The notes under the pieces are model-generated. The model was not told where the DNA came from and ran no database searches. It was given only the letters and a program-made list of their open reading frames with translations. From positions 3,054,086 through 3,092,238 of the forward strand of contig CP070812.1 of the NCBI GenBank assembly GCA_020344015.1: 38,153 bases of DNA, read 5' to 3'. The position numbers were made by a program, and so were the translations under genes. This stretch comes from Gemmatimonadota bacterium. Its GTDB lineage: Bacteria > Gemmatimonadota > Gemmatimonadetes > Palauibacterales > KS3-K002. Position 1 is the first letter of the stretch. Every line of letters begins with the position of its first letter. Positions 24,309 to 31,650 of this stretch are shown piece after piece.

Positions 24309-25124
24309 CTACGGGCGGGCGACGACAACCGTCAGCCACTTGCGCGGCCACGCCGTCACGCCCATCTCGGCGAAGGTCTCCCGTATTGCTTCTACCAGAA
24401 CATCGCTCGCCGTCTTTAGCGGGACGCCGGGGAGCGCGCCGGCGATGAAATCGGAGAAGCGGCTCAGGTCGATAAAGCCCTGCTCGGTTACTTCACCCGG
24501 GTAGATCTCTTGAGACTTGATCTCGAACCCTTCGGCCTCGAGCAACGCCCCGTACTCTTCCGCTGTCAGCTGCTTACGCGACTCGACCTTCGAGTGGTCG
24601 GGCTTGAGGTCGTACTCCGTTTTCAGTTTGCGAAGCGCCTTCAGCATCCAGCGGCGGTAGTACTTCTGGGTCTCCGGCGGCGACGCCCCATCGAAGAAGC
24701 TGGTGTTGAAGGCGAAGACGCCACCGGGCTTCAGCGTCCGATACACCTCCTCCAGCAGGCCCTTCTTGTCCTCGATGTAATGGATGCCGTTGCAGAAGAC
24801 CACGGCGTCGACGGCGCGGTGGAGACTGTTCGACATTTCCTCCGCCCGGGTCTGCAAGAACTCCACTGCCGCGTCCCGCACGCCTACGACCTTCTCCGCT
24901 GCCTCCTGCAGCGCGGTGGCCGACATGTCGACGCCGATCACCGTAGCGTCACGCGCGCCTCGGATCCTGTCGAGGATCAGCTCGGTGATGGCACCGCTCC
25001 CGCAGGCCACGTCTACCACGGTCCAGCCGCGCTTCAAGTCTGCGCGGTCTAGGAGCGCCAGGTTGGCCCTGCGGTAGAAGGCGTGCTCGCTGAATGCCCT
25101 GAAGGAATACTCGTCGGAGGACAT
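24309..25124 (-). CDS. Class I SAM-dependent methyltransferase
   Basis: A 271-aa protein with a Rossmann methyltransferase fold: motif I VVDVACGSGAITEL (36-49), acidic residue after strand 2 in GVDMS, and VVFCNGIHYIEDKKGLLEEV for motif IV and after, then LKPGGVFAFNTSFF. The C-terminal half (KYYRRWMLKALRKL, LTAEEYGALLEAEGFEI) forms a helical substrate lid. This resembles small-molecule methyltransferases of the UbiE/tocopherol type; substrate unknown. A hairpin terminator follows. The start ATG 25124 lacks a strong ribosome-binding site. Confidence 0.85.
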   Translation of the reverse strand: MSSDEYSFRAFSEHAFYRRANLALLDRADLKRGWTVVDVACGSGAITELILDRIRGARDATVIGVDMSATALQEAAEKVVGVRDAAVEFLQTRAEEMSNSLHRAVDAVVFCNGIHYIEDKKGLLEEVYRTLKPGGVFAFNTSFFDGASPPETQKYYRRWMLKALRKLKTEYDLKPDHSKVESRKQLTAEEYGALLEAEGFEIKSQEIYPGEVTEQGFIDLSRFSDFIAGALPGVPLKTASDVLVEAIRETFAEMGVTAWPRKWLTVVVARP

Positions 25125-25195
25125 TTGGACATCCCAGGCTAGGTCCTAGGTGGTCATTCGCCTGACAATCTACCCCATCGGGGACCGCCCGCTCA

Positions 25196-25426
25196 TTAGG
25201 GTCCAAGGCTGCCGTCTGGGCGGTTTGGGTTCAAAGGGACGATCTTCTGGAGGTGCATCTCGTAGCCCTGCTCCGCCCTCCGTCTCTGTTCATCAGCCCA
25301 GCCCTCGGATCCCAGTTCCTGGAACCTGGGGTACCGATCCATCGTGTCTGGATCCGCCACCTCCACAGCCAGGGCTGCGGCTGACGACCTACGCGACTGC
25401 GCCTTGGGAATCTTGAAAGCGCAGCC
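25196..25426 (-). pseudogene. Possible relic of an unidentified protein C-terminus
   Basis: In the 357-base gap between the two methyltransferases, a minus-strand frame opened by a TGA reads AALAVEVADPDTMDRYPRFQ, then ELGSEGWADEQRRRAEQGYE and MHLQKIVPLNPN before TAA at 25196-25198. Composition and helix pattern look like real protein, without a plausible N-terminus. I cannot name the family. The rest of the gap shows nothing. Confidence 0.3.
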
Positions 25427-25481
25427 TCACGCCACACCGGATAGCGATAGTGAGTCGCGATATTCCGGTGCGTCACTTTGG

Positions 25482-26420
25482 CTAAACCGGTAGCCGGCGA
25501 ACCGGACTTACACGGCCCCGGCGCTCCGACCAGGCCGGCGCGCCGGTATCGGATGCTCTCAACCTCGACCGTTCATCGCCTCTTCCAGCGACGATGAGAA
25601 CGTGGTCATTCTGAGCGGTTATCGCAGTGGGGTCGTGATACGCGGCGATCAACCGCTGCTCGAAGACCTCGAGGGCCGCCTCAAGTTCTGCCGGCGTATA
25701 GAGGCTGAAGGTGGAGTAGCAGTGCCCCCGGGCTTGGTCGACCAAGCGGGACAGCGTCTTTCTGAGCGTCCACGGGCGAACGTGCAGCCGCGCCTTGTAG
25801 AACTCGGGGCGCTGCGCTAAGGCGGCACGTAGCTCGTCCCCACCGTAGAGTCGCGTCTCCCGCTCGGCGAAGCCCGGAAAGAACCGGCCCCAGACGGTGC
25901 GTCGGTTCTGCTCCGGCGTTCGCGTGTACACGATCAGCAGTCCACCCGCACGGAGCACGCGGGCCACTCCCAGCAGAAAGGCGTCGATCTCGAAGTGGTG
26001 CACGGCGTTGAACGACAGGACGGCGTCGAAGGCAGCGACCCGGAAAGGAAGCAGTTCGGCCAACCCGACGACTCGGCTCAATTGAATCTCCGCGCCATGC
26101 GCGATTGGACCTTTACCGACCATGATCTTGCGGGCATCGCAAGCGACGCCCCAGCAAACGACGCCGTGTTCAGCGGCCGTATCGATGACCGCTTCCGCGT
26201 AGCGACCGGTGCCGGCTCCGACCTCGAGAAGCCGGAGCTTGTTAGTGGGCTTGGAGATCTTGGAGAGAAGATTCGCGACGTACCGGATAGTCCTGTGGTC
26301 GAGGTCTCGCAGCTGGCGGTAGTGAGCTGCGACCAAGCGGAAGTGCCGATCGATCGACGGCCCCAGCGATTCCCTTGAGTAGCGCATGGTCAGAAAAAAC
26401 GCTTCGTACGTAACCACCAT
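25482..26420 (-). CDS. Class I SAM-dependent methyltransferase
   Basis: A 312-aa protein. Motif I is LLEVGAGTGRYAEAV (about 64-78), followed by GVACDARKIMV, LPFRVAAFDAVLSFNAVHHF and LRAGGLLIVYTRTPEQN. The N-terminal RHFRLVAAHYRQLRDLDHRT is typical of ubiE/tam-like methyltransferases. The last 35 residues are Arg-rich and unlike the family, suggesting that the frame runs past a natural end. The start may be ATG 26420 or 26387; neither has a ribosome-binding site. It lies on the same strand as the other methyltransferase but 357 bases away and is not a close copy of it. Confidence 0.75.
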   Translation of the reverse strand: MVVTYEAFFLTMRYSRESLGPSIDRHFRLVAAHYRQLRDLDHRTIRYVANLLSKISKPTNKLRLLEVGAGTGRYAEAVIDTAAEHGVVCWGVACDARKIMVGKGPIAHGAEIQLSRVVGLAELLPFRVAAFDAVLSFNAVHHFEIDAFLLGVARVLRAGGLLIVYTRTPEQNRRTVWGRFFPGFAERETRLYGGDELRAALAQRPEFYKARLHVRPWTLRKTLSRLVDQARGHCYSTFSLYTPAELEAALEVFEQRLIAAYHDPTAITAQNDHVLIVAGRGDERSRLRASDTGAPAWSERRGRVSPVRRLPV

Positions 26421-26948
26421 TTACGAGCAGCAGCGCTCGTCTTACCCCTCCTCAGCCCAGCCCCAGGAGTCTTTCGTTGCACAGCCTCCCGCGCGCCGTC
26501 TCGGTGCGCCATCCGCTGGCAGCAAGGAGCGCGCATTCCCCCCTAACGGGACATGAGGGGTGTGTGTCTGTCCATCGCAATCCCAGCCGCTGCGGCGGCG
26601 CGCAGTCTTTGGGCTTCTTCTTTAATCTATGGCACCGTCACGAAGCGTCTAGTCGTGCGAGAGTTTCTTACAGAATCTGTTACGCTAGCCCGAGAGGTAG
26701 GGCCATGTCTTTCGGGTTCGGTGACGGCTTGCCGGGGTGGGCGACGGCAGCGTAGAAGATCAGCTTTGCATCGTGCCCAGCCAAGCTCGATCTGCGTCGA
26801 GGAGGCATCCTGCTTTCGCCCGAACCCGCTCACCGAACTCGCACACTCCCGACCGATCGCTTCACGGAGCACTGGGTTACGGGTCAGGGCCGAAGGCCGC
26901 CGCAGCCTTAATGAGCTTGGCCGATGGCTCCAGACGTGCCGTGCTCAG
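26421..26948. other. Gene-free stretch
   Basis: There are about 530 bases with short open frames on both strands, none protein-like. I see no repeats or tRNA fragments here. It lies between the methyltransferase and a TPR-protein relic. Confidence 0.4.
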
Positions 26949-27089
26949 CTACTCCTCGCGCTCCAGCAGCGCCTGGAAACGCAGGTGGTCGCGGAGGGGG
27001 TCGTAGATGGGGTCAAGGCGAAGTAGCGGTACGGAAATGTAGGGAATCGAGAGCAAGTCGCGCGTCGTGCGGGCGGTGTGAGTCTCCAC
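26949..27089 (-). pseudogene. Relic of a TPR/kinase-type protein C-terminus
   Basis: A minus-strand frame ends LLSIPYISVPLLRLDPIYDP then LRDHLRFQALLEREE and TAG at 26949-26951. The LRLDPxxDPLRxxxRFQxLL ending is one I know from the C-termini of large TPR-containing kinase or adenylate-cyclase-like proteins in Gemmatimonadota-type genomes. Only about 45 codons remain; the rest is gone. A relic, not a gene. Confidence 0.5.
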
Positions 27090-27149
27090 CTGTGACCTTC
27101 GGCTGCGGAGGCTGCCGAAACGAAACTTATTAAGCCGCTGCAACGTAAG

Positions 27150-27173
27150 GGATGACAAGTTAGATTGTCATCC
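27150..27173. promoter_or_regulatory. MarR-type operator palindrome
   Basis: GGATGACAA-GTTAGA-TTGTCATCC is a perfect inverted repeat with 9-bp arms and a six-base centre, 17 bases before the start of the methyltransferase-MarR operon. The size and position fit the binding site of the operon's own MarR regulator. Confidence 0.7.
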
Positions 27174-27190
27174 TTGACTGCGAAGGTCCC

Positions 27191-28321
27191 ATGCCCGGAA
27201 AGCAGCGAATTCTTACACCCGCGGTGTGGGCTTTCTATCTGGTTATCGTGCTCGAGTTCCTGTTCATGATCAGCCCACTGGCCCTCCATTTCTACGCTTC
27301 GTACGGACCCTTCCTCAACCTGTTGCACAAGACTCCGTGGAGTGCATGGCTGACAGGGTTCTTCCTGCCGCACTTCTCGTACACGACGAGCCCGTTGCTG
27401 AACGTGTTGAAGCCCCTCGGCTTTCTGCTTGCGCTGGTGGGGCTGCTGTTGTTCCTCATGGGGGCGGTTCAGGTCTACGGATCCAAGCTCTTCCGCCGAG
27501 GCGCGGTGACGGGCGGCTTGTACCGTTTGGTCCGCCATCCCCAGTACCTGGCGCTGGCTATGCTCGGGCTGGGCGTAACGCTGATCTGGCCGCGTTTCTT
27601 CGTTCTCTTTAGCTATCTCGTGATGTTGCTGCTGTATGGGGTGCTGGCGCGCTGGGAGGAAGCTCGCTGCATCGAGAAGTACGGGGAAAGTTACCGCGCA
27701 TTTCAGCGCCGCACGGGCCGGTTCGTCCCGCGGCTGATCAGCGAGGTGCTGCCAGGCAGACGAGAGCCGGGTGGAGAAGACTCGACAGGCCGCACGCTTC
27801 TGCGGTATGTGACAATTGCCATCGTGACGATCGTCGTGGGTTTCGCCCTGCGCGAGCACACCCTGCGTCACATCACGGCGAGGTATACCGACCACGTCGC
27901 GATTCTGTCGCCCGCACTGCTCAGCGATGCCGAGCTGGAAGAGGCGTTTCGGCTCGCTGCGGACGACCCACGAACCCGACAGCTCCTGGACAACCGGGGG
28001 GCAGCGGCGCCTCTTCTGGCCTACGTGGTGCCGGGCGAATGGTATCTCCCGGACCTGCCTTTACATTCTGAGGAGGAGATACGGCGGGAGCGCGGAGGAC
28101 ATGGCACGGCGCAGGAGTTTGACCGAAGCCGCTACAAAGTGCTGTTCACACGCGCGCGCACGCACCTCATCGACGCGAAGGGAAAGAACATCGTTCGGTG
28201 GACCTATGGTCAAGACCCCGTCATTATCGTCTGGGTCGATCTCGAGGCCGGTGAGGTCCTCCGGCATGTAGAGCCCCCACGATACGTGATCTGGGGCGAC
28301 ATACCTACACCTCTATTCTGA
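27191..28321 (+). CDS. Isoprenylcysteine-methyltransferase-like membrane protein
   Basis: A 376-aa protein. Four to five hydrophobic segments occupy residues 12-150. The ICMT-type motif follows: GGLYRLVRHPQYLALAMLGLG (109-129; RHPQY is the SAM-site signature) and RWEEARCIEKYGESYRAFQRRTGRFVP (154-180). Another hydrophobic segment at about 205-223 leads to an unusual 150-residue extracytoplasmic or soluble tail (ARYTDHVAILSPALL, LLAYVVPGEWYLPDLPL, VIIVWVDLEAGEVLRHVEPP). Such enzymes methylate carboxyl or other groups of small or lipid substrates; the substrate here is unknown. The gene follows a palindromic operator and overlaps the MarR gene by one base (TGATG), so the regulator probably responds to its substrate. 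Confidence 0.75.
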   Translation: MPGKQRILTPAVWAFYLVIVLEFLFMISPLALHFYASYGPFLNLLHKTPWSAWLTGFFLPHFSYTTSPLLNVLKPLGFLLALVGLLLFLMGAVQVYGSKLFRRGAVTGGLYRLVRHPQYLALAMLGLGVTLIWPRFFVLFSYLVMLLLYGVLARWEEARCIEKYGESYRAFQRRTGRFVPRLISEVLPGRREPGGEDSTGRTLLRYVTIAIVTIVVGFALREHTLRHITARYTDHVAILSPALLSDAELEEAFRLAADDPRTRQLLDNRGAAAPLLAYVVPGEWYLPDLPLHSEEEIRRERGGHGTAQEFDRSRYKVLFTRARTHLIDAKGKNIVRWTYGQDPVIIVWVDLEAGEVLRHVEPPRYVIWGDIPTPLF

Positions 28322-28854
28322 TGGGAGAAAGCAAAAACCGCGTACACAACGCTGAGGGCCCCGGACCAGCTGCCGGGCTACCCGCCGACGCGGACCTGAT
28401 GGACCGTCTTACATTCGAGGCGGCGCTCCTCTTCTTCCGGATGCGCGTCGCTGCCAAGCAGTTCCTCGGGCAAGGAGAGCTGTCGGCAGGCCGTCGAAGC
28501 CTCATCAAGTCTCTGGGCGCGCATGGACCGCAGACGGTTCCTCAGATGGCTAGGGTGAGGTCGGTGAGCCGTCAGCACATCCAGACGCTCGTGAATAGCC
28601 TGCGCGAGGATGGTCTGGTCCACTCCGTCGAGAACCCCTCGCATCTGCGCTCGGTGCTCATCGAACTTACCCCGAAGGGTCGGAGATTCCTTGCGGAAAT
28701 GGAGAGTCGCGAGGTTGTCCTTCGGCGCTTCCTGGCTCGGGGAATCCCTGCGGAAAACCTTCAAGTAGCCTTGGAGGTGGTTCAAGCTCTACGGGGCAAG
28801 TTCGAGAGCGAGGAATGGGATCGCCTTGCGAAACGAGCCCGGCAGAAGAAGTAG
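28321..28854 (+). CDS. MarR-like transcriptional regulator
   Basis: A 177-aa winged-helix protein. The DNA-binding core covers about residues 60-125: RRSLIKSLGAHGPQTVPQMARV, RQHIQTLVNSLREDGLVHSVEN, and the wing SVLIELTPKGRRFLAEME. Helices before and after provide a dimer interface. It is the second gene of an operon whose 24-bp palindrome is a likely target, giving autoregulation. GPQTV and the RxHI recognition segment resemble the MarR-like protein at 13075. Confidence 0.85.
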   Translation: MGESKNRVHNAEGPGPAAGLPADADLMDRLTFEAALLFFRMRVAAKQFLGQGELSAGRRSLIKSLGAHGPQTVPQMARVRSVSRQHIQTLVNSLREDGLVHSVENPSHLRSVLIELTPKGRRFLAEMESREVVLRRFLARGIPAENLQVALEVVQALRGKFESEEWDRLAKRARQKK

Positions 28855-28909
28855 AAACCGGAGAGGGAATGCCGGACGCGCCGTGTGTAGGTTGGCCGTC
28901 TGGCGTAGC

Positions 28910-28938
28910 GCGCCTGACAGGATTCGAACCTGTGAACG
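28910..28938 (-). repeat. 3' fragment of a tRNA, tRNA-Arg-like
   Basis: Read on the minus strand: a T-arm ACAGG-TTCGAAT-CCTGT followed by the acceptor strand CAGGCGC. No anticodon arm or 5' half lies upstream. The acceptor would pair with GCGCCTG, common in tRNA-Arg. No matching intact tRNA is in the window. I read it as an attachment-site remnant of an element specific for another tRNA. Confidence 0.5.
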
Positions 28939-29429
28939 CTGGTGGGCCTCGACGATCAGCCGCTTGAGACGGGACATAGCTGCCACCTGCGGCCTGAGTT
29001 ATGTGGGATTACGGGCACCCGGTTGTGTGGAAGGATGCAGGCTCAGCAGACGGTGAGCAACGAAAGAGCTACTGCAGGTCCTATATATGAACTGCGGCTT
29101 ACAGGACCTGCGGCTTTGCAGGCCGGCGTTCTCGCATGCATGGTGCGGACTTCGCGTGCTCGGTGACACACCCGGTACGTCCCGCACCGGCCCGAGGGCA
29201 AGGAGGGCCGAAAGCATGCCGAATCGCGTGAAGGCGTCTTGCAGTCCAACTCGGCCAACAGGTTGTGATTGCCTGCCAAGTTCTGCACTCAGAGGCACCG
29301 AACGGCAAGATTTGAAACCACGGCCACAGAAAGAGCCACCCATGCTTCGGCAGGCGCCGGCAACCACGTCCAAGCTCGCCTGGTGGTGGCCAGTGGTCGC
29401 CGGATCCCGTTCAGCCTTCGCAACCGTGA

Positions 29430-29523
29430 TCGGCACACAACTGGCACACAAAACGGAGAGGCGAGAGAATCGCACTGACTCCCTCACCTCTCTAATTCCT
29501 TATCTTCGAGTTACTTGCTCAAG
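29430..29523 (+). pseudogene. Integrase 3'-end remnant (first copy of repeated flank)
   Basis: These 94 bases align without gaps to 36608-36701 beside the intact tRNA-Pro. A common frame gives AHNWHTKRRGE ... SPL and TAA at 29493-29495; the other copy gives VHTWHTDGTGK ... PLPL and TAA at 36671-36673. Short NWHT/GTQ-like tails just before a tRNA are typical of tyrosine integrase C-termini in my experience. The catalytic domain is absent. Confidence 0.45.
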
Positions 29524-29572
29524 TCGGGACGGCGGGATTCGAACCCGCGACCTCCTGAACCCCATTCAGGCG
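29524..29572 (-). repeat. tRNA-Pro(GGG) 3' fragment, 49 nt, attachment-site copy
   Basis: Identical over 49 bases to 36702-36750, that is, from the discriminator base through the T-arm to the 5' side of the anticodon stem of the intact tRNA-Pro, in the same orientation. Together with the preceding 94 bases it forms a 143-bp direct repeat. This is what a displaced tRNA 3' end looks like at the far border of an integrated element. Confidence 0.85.
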
Positions 29573-29711
29573 ACAACCCCAGAGTTATCAAGCTTCTCAC
29601 GGATACCCTCGGCGTTTCCCCCGAGGTGCACGCGCTCACTGCCTGTACTTCGGCCTGGCTCCTGGGCCGCTTGTCACGACCCAGGACCTGCGGGTGTCTA
29701 GCCTAACGCGG

Positions 29712-29993
29712 CTAGCTCCCCGAGCCCTGCCCGGGAATCGGAAGATCAGAGTTCCAACAATCGATCGCTACAAGCCACGTACCATCACGCTGCTTCCTGA
29801 AGATAGTCAAGCACTTGCCGTCTATCGTCATCGGCTCCGGCATGCCCTCAGCCGTCATCGTAACCGAAAAGGTGCCCCTGACGCAGGCAAGATCAGCGCG
29901 GCCGTCGACGTCGTCGACTAGTATTGTGAAGTCCGTGAAAGTAAGCTGCGAGCTACTTATTTCGCATGGTTCATGTCCACACGAAGGATACTG
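29712..29993 (-). pseudogene. Relic of a SnoaL/DUF4440-like protein
   Basis: A minus-strand frame of 93 codons ends at TAG 29712-29714. It contains LTFTDFTILVDDVDGRADLA, CVRGTFSVTMTAEGM, GKCLTIFRKQRDGTWLVAID and CWNSDLP, the usual order of the second half of DUF4440 proteins (rGtysvtm..G...GKyl.i.rKq.DGsW...D.wNSd.P). The frame is closed by TAA upstream. A neighbouring frame upstream shows WVDENYPEGSTEREAYDASY but is broken by stops, so the gene seems split by a frameshift and a nonsense change. Confidence 0.55.
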
Positions 29994-30181
29994 TTAGTGT
30001 GGTTACCCCAGTACCGCAGGAAATTCTTCTCGTAAGAAGCGTCGTACGCTTCCCTCTCGGTCGATCCCTCTGGATAGTTCTCGTCAACCCACTGCTAAGC
30101 CCAGCTATCCGCCTCTTCCAAGTCAACAAGAACCTTGTTCGGCACTATCCTCAGGACACCTGATAGACTCAAGCGGGACCT

Positions 30182-31174
30182 TTATTGTCTTATCCAGTCA
30201 GGTCCGACCAGGGCAGACATCGCCCGTAGATCAGCCGGCGGGCCAAGTTGAAGCCTTATCGTCTTGTCTAAGGAGGTGGCAAGCCATCTCTTTGCTTCTG
30301 TCGGTTCTCCAAGTAAGGCCAGCAAATCTTTATCCAGTTCCTGCTTTGACTCCGGGTCGCCACAGAAGACCCTTAGGGTATTGGAAACGATTTCCATCCG
30401 GCGGCGAATCGGTACCAGGGTGATATTCCTGCCACACGCTGCAAATGGCTTCTCCGGATTGAGCCTCCCGCCAATCGCCTCAAGGACGATCTGGAGATTC
30501 TCCACAAACCTCCAGTGGCATGGCATAAGCATGTCGATAGCAAGGCCCAACGACAGTTCTGCCTCATCGCCATTCTCAGTGTCGTGAATGATGGTCCGAA
30601 CGGTAGTCAGCCAGAAATCTTCATGTTCCTTGTAGTACTCAGGACAATCACTTCGGTAAACGGCTTCATATTCGCCCCCACTCAAGAGAATCCACACGTA
30701 CTGGGCCGTTGGGTCATCACAAGATTGCGGCCAACGGATTGCGCTGTGGATCTTCTCGATCACCCGTTGAACCTGCCATTCCTTCAACGGCGAGCGCTCC
30801 CCAAGGCAAGCAAGGAGCTGGGACGCCGGCACGGTGCCAATCAACAAATCGACCTTTGTACTCGGACATCCCGCACACCACGCCGACAGGGCGGCGCAGG
30901 CACGCTGCCAGACTTTCTCAGCGGGATGCTCCCGACCAGGCGAACGGGTGCCCAACCCCTTTCTCGTCTCCCCTGCTCCTATGGCTTTGATGATGTTTTC
31001 GACCCATCGCTCCGCTTTGTGATGGCACAACTCAAGACTGGAAATGAGTTCCCGAATCTTCGCCACGTTTGGATCAAGAGGAGCTATATGGTCTTCCATT
31101 CTGTCTATGGCCAGAATCTCCGAATCAGCTTCTAGTGCGCAGTTTCGCCACCAAGATCTACAAGATGCTGTCAT
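30182..31174 (-). CDS. Hypothetical protein, cargo of the tRNA-Pro island
   Basis: A 330-aa frame with consistent protein character: many helices, 11 Cys and 11 Trp residues (for example SAWCAGCPSTKVDLL, LIGTVPASQLLACLGERSPL, DFWLTTVRTIIHDTENGDEA). I recognise no domain or motif. Composition is less GC-rich than the neighbours, a sign of transfer. ATG 31174 has GGGAG upstream at wide spacing; ATG 31099 is an alternative without a ribosome-binding site. It is cytoplasmic by lack of a signal. It lies between tRNA-Pro fragments at 29.5 and 32.9 kb. Confidence 0.6.
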   Translation of the reverse strand: MTASCRSWWRNCALEADSEILAIDRMEDHIAPLDPNVAKIRELISSLELCHHKAERWVENIIKAIGAGETRKGLGTRSPGREHPAEKVWQRACAALSAWCAGCPSTKVDLLIGTVPASQLLACLGERSPLKEWQVQRVIEKIHSAIRWPQSCDDPTAQYVWILLSGGEYEAVYRSDCPEYYKEHEDFWLTTVRTIIHDTENGDEAELSLGLAIDMLMPCHWRFVENLQIVLEAIGGRLNPEKPFAACGRNITLVPIRRRMEIVSNTLRVFCGDPESKQELDKDLLALLGEPTEAKRWLATSLDKTIRLQLGPPADLRAMSALVGPDWIRQ

Positions 31175-31650
31175 GTAATTCGCTCTCCCAGCTTATGTCC
31201 TGCCGGACTACTTCTTCAGCTGCAAGGCCCTCTGAGCCCACCTGCAGGCGTTGAAGCCTAATAGCGATACTCTTTCATGTTATGGGTTGATCTCCAGACT
31301 GTAAGATACTGGCGGGAACGGCCTGGAGACCAGGTTCACTCGACTGGGGGAACACTGCGAGGCTTGCAGCCTAACACGCTCCGCAGCCTAAAGCGTCTGT
31401 CAGCGTCAGAGTGCGACAGTTTGCGCGGGTTTCCGGGCAAGCAACGCTCGTCAGCATCAGCCAGCGTCAGTGGGCGTTGTCACTGACGCTGACACTGCAC
31501 ATCTGCCCGGCGATCCCACGCGTTTGACTGCGCCATCGGCAGGCCGTACTCTGGTCGAAGAGCCATCTTGAGCAGCCTCGCGCAACGGTCGGTTGTCGGC
31601 TTTTCAGCAAGAACTCCAAAGAACTCCGCATAGGAAGGTAAGGGACCCTC
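31175..31650. other. Intergenic region with GTCAGCGTCAG repeats
   Basis: There are 476 bases without a gene. CAGCGTCAG or close variants recur at about 31401, 31453 and 31462, and 31462-31491 is a strong palindrome (listed separately). Promoters for the divergent flanking genes should lie here. Confidence 0.4.
31462..31491. repeat. Perfect 11-bp-arm palindrome
   Basis: CAGCGTCAGTG (31462-31472) and CACTGACGCTG (31481-31491) with an eight-base loop. It lies 160 bases before the dehydrogenase gene. It could be an operator, a terminator for an upstream transcript or a mobile-element end; I cannot decide. Confidence 0.6.

Larger units (their letters stand above)
28855..30181. other. Mosaic gene-free region with tRNA fragments and a gene relic
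   Basis: There are about 1.3 kb without an intact gene. In order it holds a tRNA-Arg-like 3' fragment (28910), an integrase-tail-like frame (29430), a 49-nt tRNA-Pro fragment (29524) and a DUF4440-like relic on the minus strand (29712). The other parts show nothing. Confidence 0.6.

Noticed and set aside
26945..27895. A 316-codon minus-strand frame
   Set aside because: Antisense to the ICMT-like gene and rich in Gln/Arg without motifs; only the nearby separate frame at 26949-27089 resembles a protein family.
28826..29700. Several short plus-strand frames containing DRIRTCERW or GGIRTRDLLNP
   Set aside because: These are translations of tRNA fragments, a well-known source of spurious genes.
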